This document shows positions 1 to 5,727 of a stretch of 5,727 nucleotides of DNA, piece after piece (position 1 is the first letter of the stretch; every line of letters begins with the position of its first letter). Origin of the DNA: Verrucomicrobiota bacterium (GTDB lineage: Bacteria > Verrucomicrobiota > Verrucomicrobiia > Limisphaerales > J093); assembly GCA_029907285.1 (NCBI GenBank), contig JARYMD010000295.1:1-5727 (forward strand), in the 5' to 3' direction. Both the position numbers and the translations under genes were made by a program. A model generated the notes under the pieces. The model worked only from the letters and a program-made list of their open reading frames with translations, had not been told where the DNA came from and did no database searches.

Positions 1-3000
1 AGGCGCCGGGCGCATCGGGTGTGAATGCGGCGTGGCGGGCTGATTCGGTTGTTCAGGATGTGCGGATAGAAGAGCGGTTTGTCATTGGTAATGCAAAGAT
101 CAAATGGCAGGCGAACAAAGGGCAGGTGCTGCCGATCATTCATGCGCCTGGCGTGATCACTCGGATTGCATTTCCTGCAGATGCCGGGAGATTGGTGCAG
201 CTTGCGACTGAACCGCGGCCGACGCAGGGTTTGCTTGCTGAAAAAGCGGGGTTGATCGAGGTCGATCTGCATTACAATGTGCGGGTTGTTGACCGTGATG
301 GCGAACGCGGCTTTGCGATGCCTGTTGAGCCCGGCCTTGTCAACCAGGTCACTGTGACCGTGGTTGGCCAGGATGTGGATGTGCAGTCACCCCACGCGGT
401 GTCTGTGGCACGGAAGGAGACCGCGCCATCGACGAACACCGTTGCGACGCTCGTGCTTGCACCCGCAAGCGACTCGTGGATCGGGTGGAAACCGCGTGCA
501 CGCGACACGCGACGTGAAGCTGTCGTGTTTTATGCTGAAATGAGCCAGCTCTACGTGCCGACCGCCGGGGTGATCGAAGGGCGCCACAGTGTCAGTGTTC
601 GGCCCGCGCAGGGTGAGGTGTCGGAACTGACATTCAATGTTCCTGAGGGGATCACGATAAGCGACGTGGAAATGCCTTCGATGGCGGTTTGGCGGTTTGA
701 TCCTACGGAGCGCCTGTTGCGGGTGGCACTCAGCCCGGCGCAATCGCGGCCGATGACACTTCTTATCAGGTCACAAATTGCGAGCGGCGCGCTCCCGTTC
801 GAGCAAAAGGCCGGGCTGATTTCGGTTAACAAGGCAGCCGGGCAGGTTGGGCTTGTGGGTGTGGCGACCGGCCAGGAAGTTCAACTCGACGACGTTGTTG
901 CGACGGGTCTGTCACCGATCAACCTCGAGGATTTTCCGGGGGGATTGCTGGACACGCTGCGGGCGCAGATACCGGGTTTGACTTTGCGCCGCGCGTTTAG
1001 GCATTCGGAATCGGCCGGGGCGGTTGTTGTGAAGGCGTCAGCGGTTGCCGCGGATGTCAGAGTTGAATCTCAACAAACACTGTCGCTGGCCGAGGACCGC
1101 ACACTGTTGGCTGTTACACTTGAGGCGCAGATAACCCGGGCCGGGATATTCAAGCTCGGCTTTGAACTGCCAACCGGGATGGATGTGGAGTCCATCAGCG
1201 GCCAGGCAATGAGTCACTGGACAGAGATCAAGTCCGATTCTGGACGGCTTGTGACGTTGCATCTCAAGAGCCGGACCGAGGGCAAACATTCGTTCGCGAT
1301 AAGCCTTGTGGGCCCGGGAGTGCGGTCGGCCAGCAACTGGGTTGTTCCTCGGATCATTTTGAACGAGGCTGAAAAACAGCGCGGCCAACTCGTATTGGTT
1401 CCCGAGCAGGGTTTGCGCCTCCAAGTGACCACAAGGGAAGGCGTGACTCAAATAGACCCTGTCACGGTGGGTGTGCGGCAAAAGGGCGTGCTCGCCTTTC
1501 GGCTGCTGGAGCGGGACTGGCGGCTTGCTCTTGCTCTTGAACGTGTCGATGCATGGATACAGGTCACAAGCCTTCAGCATTTCACGATAAGCGACGCTCA
1601 AGTCCGTGTGGACGCCAACATGCAGTATGAAATTGAGAACACCGGGTTGAAGAGCCTCCTTGTGCGGCTTCCAGCGAATGCGGACAGCGTGCGGTTCCGG
1701 GGCGACCAGGTTTCAGACTTTGTCCAGCGCGACCCGGGGACGAACACGATGTGGCGCGATTGGGAAATCAAGCTGCACCGGCGCGTGATTGGCAAGTACA
1801 TGATGCAGGTCAGCTACCGAATTCCGGTTCCTGAATCATCGGGTGAACTGACGTTGTCGGGCATCGAAGCGCAGGACGTCAACCTTCAGCGCGGGTTTGT
1901 GACGGTTCAGACTGCGGGGCGGTTGCAGATTCACGTCGGTTTGCTGCCGCCGGCGCTCCAGTCGGCCGAGTGGCAATCGATCCCGCGCGTTCTCCGGCAG
2001 GGCATTGCTGCCTCGGCAGCCAACTACACCTACCGGGTTGTCGATCCCGCGTTCAGTCTGCCGGTCAAACTGGTCAGACACGAAGCAGCGCGGCTTCTCC
2101 CGGCGCGCGTGCAGAGCCTTGCTTTGACCTCGGCTTTGTCGGATGACGGTCTGATGCTTACGCAGGTGACACTGCAGCTTGTGCCAGGCGACAAGCGGTT
2201 GCTCCGCGTCGCGCTGCCGGAGCAGGCGCGGTTCTGGTTCGCGTTCGTGAACCAGAACAGCGTGTGGCCGTGGCGCGAGACAAACCATGTGCTGATCCCG
2301 TTGCAGGAACACTCGAAGATCGGTGAAAACACGACGGTCGAGTTCTTCTATACGAGCCGCGTTGGCCGTGGCAGGCCTGGGTCCCTGGATTTGCGGCTGG
2401 CGGGGCCGAAGCTTGATTTGCCGCTGGAGAACATTACGTGGCGCGTGTTCCTGAGCGAGAAATGGAAAGTGACGCATTGGACCGGGACTCTTCAATTGCA
2501 GAGCGATCAGGCGATGCCGGCGCCGGTTGCCCTCGATCTCAATTCCTACATTCAGAATGAATTTGCGATGCAAATGCAAAAGACACGCGAAGCCGAGAAG
2601 TACCTTAACACGGCAAATCAGTTGCTCGAAAGGGGCGATCCCGAGCAGGCGCGGCGCAGTCTCCAGGCGGCGTTTGGCTTGTCGCAGCACGACAGCGCCT
2701 TCAATGAAGATGCGCGTGTGCAGTTGCACAACCTGAAGATGCAGCAGGCTTTGGTGGGCCTCAATGTCGGCCAGGCCAAACTCGCAGGCGAGACAGGCGC
2801 GGTTTCGGCCATTCCGCGCGCGTTGCGCGAGGGCAAAACCATCTACACACAGGAAGAGGCAAAACAGTTGATCGACAGAAACACTGCCGACGACAATGCC
2901 ATCCAAATGAAACTGGCTGAGCGCATAATTCAGCAGCAGGAAGCCGCATTGCCGAGTCCGGCTGCAATCCGGGCGACAATCCCCGAGCAGGGCAGGGTGC

Positions 3001-3194
3001 TGACATTTGTCAGGCCGTTGGAAGTGGACCCGTGGGCTGATCTTGGTGTGCGGCTGCGCGCGATTGCTGTTCAGCCGGCACCGGCGATGTGGCGGTTTGC
3101 GTGTTTGGTGTTGGTTCTGATAGTTGTTGCCGGGTGCATACGTTTTCGGCGGGGCCTCGTTTCGACACGGCCGGCTTCGTCGGATGTTTCCTGA
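1..3194 (+). CDS. Giant exported beta-rich protein with C-terminal membrane anchor, 5'-truncated by the window
   Basis: I cannot name this family. The frame is open from base 3 and runs into GTG at 21 without a stop or ribosome site, so that GTG is probably an internal valine and the N-terminus, with any signal peptide, lies upstream. Numbering from that codon, residues ~15-830 are alternating-hydrophobic beta sequence. They contain four divergent copies of one module, anchored by a Pro (P208, P384, P551, P733) and a Trp (W224, W400, W578, W749), each followed by two hydrophobic strands. Residues ~843-915 are helical and TPR-like (EAEKYLNTANQLLERGDPEQA), and ~943-975 are also helical. A single hydrophobic helix lies at ~1024-1040, followed by RFRR. 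The ectodomain has no cysteine; the only two, C1028 and C1039, are in or beside the helix. I infer an ectodomain outside the cytoplasmic membrane with a short cytosolic tail. Similar huge proteins of unknown role occur in Planctomycetota and Verrucomicrobiota. A surface, envelope or scaffold role is only a guess, and no catalytic motif was seen. Confidence 0.85.
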   Translation, partial: APGASGVNAAWRADSVVQDVRIEERFVIGNAKIKWQANKGQVLPIIHAPGVITRIAFPADAGRLVQLATEPRPTQGLLAEKAGLIEVDLHYNVRVVDRDGERGFAMPVEPGLVNQVTVTVVGQDVDVQSPHAVSVARKETAPSTNTVATLVLAPASDSWIGWKPRARDTRREAVVFYAEMSQLYVPTAGVIEGRHSVSVRPAQGEVSELTFNVPEGITISDVEMPSMAVWRFDPTERLLRVALSPAQSRPMTLLIRSQIASGALPFEQKAGLISVNKAAGQVGLVGVATGQEVQLDDVVATGLSPINLEDFPGGLLDTLRAQIPGLTLRRAFRHSESAGAVVVKASAVAADVRVESQQTLSLAEDRTLLAVTLEAQITRAGIFKLGFELPTGMDVESISGQAMSHWTEIKSDSGRLVTLHLKSRTEGKHSFAISLVGPGVRSASNWVVPRIILNEAEKQRGQLVLVPEQGLRLQVTTREGVTQIDPVTVGVRQKGVLAFRLLERDWRLALALERVDAWIQVTSLQHFTISDAQVRVDANMQYEIENTGLKSLLVRLPANADSVRFRGDQVSDFVQRDPGTNTMWRDWEIKLHRRVIGKYMMQVSYRIPVPESSGELTLSGIEAQDVNLQRGFVTVQTAGRLQIHVGLLPPALQSAEWQSIPRVLRQGIAASAANYTYRVVDPAFSLPVKLVRHEAARLLPARVQSLALTSALSDDGLMLTQVTLQLVPGDKRLLRVALPEQARFWFAFVNQNSVWPWRETNHVLIPLQEHSKIGENTTVEFFYTSRVGRGRPGSLDLRLAGPKLDLPLENITWRVFLSEKWKVTHWTGTLQLQSDQAMPAPVALDLNSYIQNEFAMQMQKTREAEKYLNTANQLLERGDPEQARRSLQAAFGLSQHDSAFNEDARVQLHNLKMQQALVGLNVGQAKLAGETGAVSAIPRALREGKTIYTQEEAKQLIDRNTADDNAIQMKLAERIIQQQEAALPSPAAIRATIPEQGRVLTFVRPLEVDPWADLGVRLRAIAVQPAPAMWRFACLVLVLIVVAGCIRFRRGLVSTRPASSDVS
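2231..2258. repeat. Perfect 10-bp inverted repeat inside the large gene
   Basis: GTTCTGGTTC at 2231-2240 is the exact reverse complement of GAACCAGAAC at 2249-2258, with an 8-base spacer. A G-T and a C-G pair could extend the stem to 12 pairs around a GTTC loop. It lies in the fourth beta module, in the codons for WFAFVNQN, and no T-run follows. It may be a chance product of the coding sequence, an mRNA hairpin or a dyad binding site; the sequence does not decide between these. Confidence 0.5.
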
Positions 3195-3212
3195 CTCGGA
3201 AACCTCACCGGT

Positions 3213-3289
3213 TCACCGGCCATGCATGGCCAAGGCTTCATGCCGGTGACATTTCCGGGCCAGGGGGCTGGTTTTATTGTTGTTGTTTG
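3213..3289 (+). terminator. Possible transcription terminator region between the two long genes
   Basis: The 162-base gap contains an 8-bp perfect inverted repeat, TCACCGGC at 3213-3220 and GCCGGTGA at 3242-3249, which can gain three further pairs if C3221 is bulged. Further on, CCAG at 3260-3263 and CTGG at 3268-3271 can form a short 4-bp hairpin followed directly by TTTTATTGTTGTTGTTT (3272-3288). The first stem is stronger but lacks an adjacent T-run; the second has the T-rich tail but a weak stem. Either could end transcription of the upstream gene and separate it from the beta-helix gene. I see no convincing promoter in this gap. Confidence 0.3.
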
Positions 3290-3356
3290 CATGGGCGAGC
3301 GCGTTGGTGCGTGACGAGCGTTATGGCAAGGGTTAGTGTGTTGCGGTGTGATTGCA

Positions 3357-5693
3357 ATGCGTGCCATCCTCTGTACGATTCTCTTGAGCGCAGGATGCGT
3401 TGCCGTCTCGGCGGATGAAGCCCAAGCCCGGTGGTCGTGGCAGGAACCACATGCAAAAGTATTGCCGACCGGTGATCTCGAATGGGCGCCGAAACCGTTC
3501 GAGTTCAACCCCGGGGAATCAACGCGTTACATCGACTTTGAATCTGGCAGTGATGAGAACGACGGCCTCTCGAAGCTGAAGCCATGGAAACATCATCCGT
3601 GGGACCCGAACGCCGCTGGCCAGGCGAAAAGCTGTCGTGGCGCTCATACTTACGTGTTCAAGCAGGGCACCGTTTATCGCGGCGACCTCGAAGCCAACGA
3701 GTCCGGCACACGGACGAATCCCATCGTGTTGACGTGTGACCCGTCATGGGGCACGGGGTCGGCCGTGATTTGCGGTTCAGAACAGGTAACCGGCTGGAAG
3801 AAAGGGGCCGACAATCCGCTCATTCCGGAGCCTGAGAAGGTTTGGTACACGGACATCGATTGGGCGCCCCGCAACGTCTGGATGATAGGGAAAGACGGCG
3901 TCGTGACGCGCATCGCGCTCGCCCGCACGCCAAACTGGAAGATCAGTGACCCCGACGACATCAAGAGCGAGTGGTGGACGTGGAAGAACCCGGACAAACC
4001 ATTCGACAATTACACCACCATCAACGGCCAACGGCGGCATGTGGCGTTCGACAAGGAACACATCAACACCAATTATCCCCAGGACTTTTACGTGGGCGCC
4101 ATTGTCTGGACCACCAAGGGTTGGGTGATGGGCAGTCCGTTCCAGGCCAAGGTCATTGCTGCAGACAGGGAAAAAGGATCACTCACGTTTGCCGGCCAAT
4201 GGGGCGGCGAACCCACCTACAAGATCATCCGCGGCTGCCAGTATTACCTCGAAGACAAATCATATTACCTCGATAGTCCGGGCGAGTTCTGGTTCGACAG
4301 GAAAGGCAATGGCGGGCGTCTTTACATTCGTTTGCCGGGCGACCAGGACCCGAACACGGTGCGGATCGAAGTTGCCAGGCGCATTCGGATGATCGACAGC
4401 CGGGGCATGAGCCACGTGCATATCCGCGGGCTTGCCTTTCGGTTTCCGAACATTTATTGGAACCTGACTGCTGCGCCGTACTGGGTGTCCCGGGAAAGCA
4501 TAGATTCCGAACCCGGTTGCGTTCGCCTGCTTGGCAGCGGCACAAATATCACTGTGTCGCATTGCACCTTCGAGCACGTGCACAAAGGCATCCGTTTCAA
4601 AGCCGTTGGCGCGCAGGACGCCATCGACGAAGTTGCGATCGAGGACAATGTGTTTTCGGATGCCGACTCCGGTGGGGTGGAACTGGCAGACGGGACAATT
4701 TACTCGGATGTCACAGGTCCCATGGGCCGCCTGTACGGCGTGCGGGTGATGCGAAACAGGTTCGATCACATTGGAATCCGACCGGACCTGTTCGGCCAGG
4801 GCACGGCCCTCGCGGTAAGCTACGCTGAGACCGCAGAGGTGGCGGGAAACATTTTCCACAGGGTCTGCGCGCAGGGAATTGACGTGCACGGCGCCAAACA
4901 AAACCGCGCTGCCACGCACCGGCCGTTCACTCGGATTCTCATTCACCACAACAAAGCAGTTGATACCCTGCTGAACAACGACGACTTTGGCGGGATTGAG
5001 ACGTGGCAGGGTGGCCCGGCATACGTGTACGACAACATCTCGGGCAATCCCGGCGGTTACCGGAACTGGGACCACGTGCTCAGTCCCGACACTGAAGACC
5101 GTTTCGGGCACGCTTACTATCTGGACGGCGCTTTCAAAAACTACTACTTCAACAACATTGCATGGGGCAAATCCAAGGGCCCCGCGGGCAAGCTTGCCAA
5201 CACATCCGCTTTCCAGGAAATCATCAGTTTCGACAACACGTTCTTCAACAACACCGTGTTCAACTTCGTGCGCGGCTCGCGCAGGCAGGAACCTCAAGCC
5301 GGGCGGGTGAAGTTCATTGGCAACATCTGGCAAAGCATGGGGCTGAGCGTGTTTCGAGATGCAGACCCGGCCCGAACGCCTCCCGCTGGTAACGATGCCG
5401 ATTCAGGCCGTCCGCGAGTCAAGTTCGCAATTGAAACCGACGCTTACGCGCGCAACGTTTTTTACGACATTGGAGTGGGCGAGGGCTTTGCCGTGTTCGA
5501 ACCGTCGGGCCGTTGGTACAAGTCACTCGAACAATTCCGGGAGGCTTTGGCGAAATATCAACCACTGGCTGCTGAAGTGGGTGTGATGGCAGACCAACCG
5601 CCGCTGCTCGATGCCGCCGCTCAAGTAAGCCGAGATAGATTTCGCTGCCTGGTGACCTGCAGCAATAGCGGTGACGATAAACGCTGTTCCTGA
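3357..5693 (+). CDS. Secreted right-handed parallel beta-helix protein (pectate-lyase-like fold), C-terminus probably altered
   Basis: From ATG 3357 the product has 778 residues. It begins MRAILCTILLSAGCVAVSA, a short Sec signal peptide with likely cleavage after VSA, before DEA. In-frame GTG codons at 3336 and 3348 would only add residues ahead of the signal; no start has a well-spaced Shine-Dalgarno. Residues ~58-71 (YIDFESGSDENDGL) match the N-terminal strand typical of secreted beta-helix proteins, followed by WKHHPWDP and YVFKQGTVYRG. Residues ~140-340 form a Trp/Tyr-rich insertion. From ~350 to ~665 come helix coils with an asparagine ladder at N431, N467, N498, N532, N560, N600, N627 and N656. 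Proteins of this fold are mostly polysaccharide lyases, glycoside hydrolases or epimerases, so an extracytoplasmic glycan-active role is likely; substrate and catalytic residues are not identifiable. The conserved-looking GGIETWQGG (~545-553) may line a binding cleft. The last ~22 residues (from about 5625) do not look native: they are antisense to the neighbouring oxidoreductase and carry 3 of the mature protein's 10 cysteines. Confidence 0.88.
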   Translation: MRAILCTILLSAGCVAVSADEAQARWSWQEPHAKVLPTGDLEWAPKPFEFNPGESTRYIDFESGSDENDGLSKLKPWKHHPWDPNAAGQAKSCRGAHTYVFKQGTVYRGDLEANESGTRTNPIVLTCDPSWGTGSAVICGSEQVTGWKKGADNPLIPEPEKVWYTDIDWAPRNVWMIGKDGVVTRIALARTPNWKISDPDDIKSEWWTWKNPDKPFDNYTTINGQRRHVAFDKEHINTNYPQDFYVGAIVWTTKGWVMGSPFQAKVIAADREKGSLTFAGQWGGEPTYKIIRGCQYYLEDKSYYLDSPGEFWFDRKGNGGRLYIRLPGDQDPNTVRIEVARRIRMIDSRGMSHVHIRGLAFRFPNIYWNLTAAPYWVSRESIDSEPGCVRLLGSGTNITVSHCTFEHVHKGIRFKAVGAQDAIDEVAIEDNVFSDADSGGVELADGTIYSDVTGPMGRLYGVRVMRNRFDHIGIRPDLFGQGTALAVSYAETAEVAGNIFHRVCAQGIDVHGAKQNRAATHRPFTRILIHHNKAVDTLLNNDDFGGIETWQGGPAYVYDNISGNPGGYRNWDHVLSPDTEDRFGHAYYLDGAFKNYYFNNIAWGKSKGPAGKLANTSAFQEIISFDNTFFNNTVFNFVRGSRRQEPQAGRVKFIGNIWQSMGLSVFRDADPARTPPAGNDADSGRPRVKFAIETDAYARNVFYDIGVGEGFAVFEPSGRWYKSLEQFREALAKYQPLAAEVGVMADQPPLLDAAAQVSRDRFRCLVTCSNSGDDKRCS

Positions 5694-5727
5694 GACTGCG
5701 TCTCCACCAGCGAAAACGCCGGGGACA
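5523..5727 (-). CDS. C-terminal end of a GltD-like FAD/NAD(P)-dependent oxidoreductase, partial
   Basis: Reading the minus strand from 5726 gives VPGVFAGGDAVSGTAF, then IVTAIAAGHQAAKSISAYLSGG, ending at about 5613. This is the C-terminal signature of NAD(P)H-dependent glutamate synthase small subunit-like flavoproteins. In this superfamily the GVFAGGD segment holds the Asp that contacts the FAD ribityl chain, and the AIAAGHQAAKSI helix closes the FAD domain. The rest of the gene, including its start, lies beyond the right edge. The frame continues for about 31 more codons to TGA at 5525-5523, but that tail is simply antisense to the beta-helix gene and resembles no GltD extension I know, so the native end was probably near YLSG. 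It converges on the beta-helix gene with a 171-base tail-to-tail overlap, the two frames sharing the same triplet boundaries. Whether it is a true GltD or one of the related iron-sulfur-linked oxidoreductases cannot be told from this fragment. Confidence 0.8.
   Translation of the reverse strand, partial: VPGVFAGGDAVSGTAFIVTAIAAGHQAAKSISAYLSGGIEQRRLVCHHTHFSSQWLIFRQSLPELFE

Noticed and set aside
1038..1601. 187-codon open frame on the minus strand
   Set aside because: It lies wholly within the large gene, opposite a repeat module, and has a low-plausibility composition.
1836..2906. 356-codon open frame on the minus strand
   Set aside because: It is antisense to the large plus-strand gene, its product is rich in Arg/His/Gln with no domain pattern, and the plus frame shows clear repeat and membrane structure.
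3126..3140. VAGC at the end of the first gene's hydrophobic helix, a perfect lipobox sequence
   Set aside because: It is at the C-terminus of a >1000-residue protein, after a transmembrane helix and followed by RFRR, so it is not a lipoprotein signal.
3272..3326. Promoter-like TTG and TTATGG elements ahead of the beta-helix gene
   Set aside because: No pair has acceptable -35/-10 sequences at 16-18 base spacing.
3384..3401. LSAGC in the beta-helix protein signal peptide as a lipobox
   Set aside because: The -3 position is Ser instead of Leu/Val/Ile, and a good signal peptidase I site (VSA) follows six residues later; secretion without lipidation is more likely.
3089..3418. 109-codon plus-strand frame bridging the gap between the two long genes
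   Set aside because: It overlaps the membrane helix codons of the first gene and the signal peptide codons of the second, and its Cys/Arg-rich product looks like an out-of-frame reading.
4260..5333. 357-codon open frame on the minus strand
   Set aside because: It lies opposite the asparagine-ladder coils of the beta-helix gene, which are clearly the real coding strand; the antisense product has no recognisable features.
5653..5727. Frameshift in the beta-helix gene, with an alternative plus frame open from 5656 to the window end (PAAIAVTINAVPETASPPA)
   Set aside because: It looked like a shifted P-x-S-x-A-I tail, but the minus-strand reading of the same bases gives a much stronger conserved GltD-like motif, so the plus-frame openness is a shadow.

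Overview
The window holds two long genes read left to right and, at the right edge, the tail of a third gene read right to left that meets the second gene head-on. Base composition is moderately GC-rich. The gene content (a giant cysteine-free beta-rich exported protein with a C-terminal membrane anchor, a secreted Asn-ladder beta-helix protein, and little Shine-Dalgarno signal) resembles Planctomycetota, Verrucomicrobiota or Lentisphaerota genomes. This is inferred from style, since no rRNA or marker gene is present.

Layout: (1) Bases 1-3194, + strand, are the 3' part of a very large gene. The reading frame is already open at base 3, so its true start lies outside the window. The product is a beta-sandwich-like ectodomain with about four divergent copies of a ~175-residue module, then a helical TPR-like/coiled region, then one transmembrane helix and a short basic tail. 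(2) Bases 3195-3356 are a 162-base gap with an inverted repeat and a T-rich stretch, perhaps a terminator. (3) Bases 3357-5693, + strand, encode a secreted right-handed parallel beta-helix protein of the pectate-lyase-like superfamily, probably acting on polysaccharide. (4) Bases 5727-5523, - strand, encode the C-terminal end of a GltD-like FAD/NAD(P) oxidoreductase, recognised from a GVFAGGDAVSGTAF-type motif. It has no start codon in the window because its 5' end lies beyond base 5727.

The most interesting spot is the right end. The last ~22 codons of the beta-helix gene are exactly antisense to the conserved FAD-binding C-terminus of the oxidoreductase, and the last ~31 codons of the oxidoreductase frame are antisense to the beta-helix gene. 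Each gene therefore appears to finish on the other's complementary strand, which suggests a rearrangement or deletion junction near 5605-5627 (or an assembly join) that removed the native end of at least one gene. The first two genes share a strand and both encode exported proteins, but nothing in the sequence shows that they form one pathway. I found no CRISPR array, tRNA, rRNA, insertion sequence or defence system.
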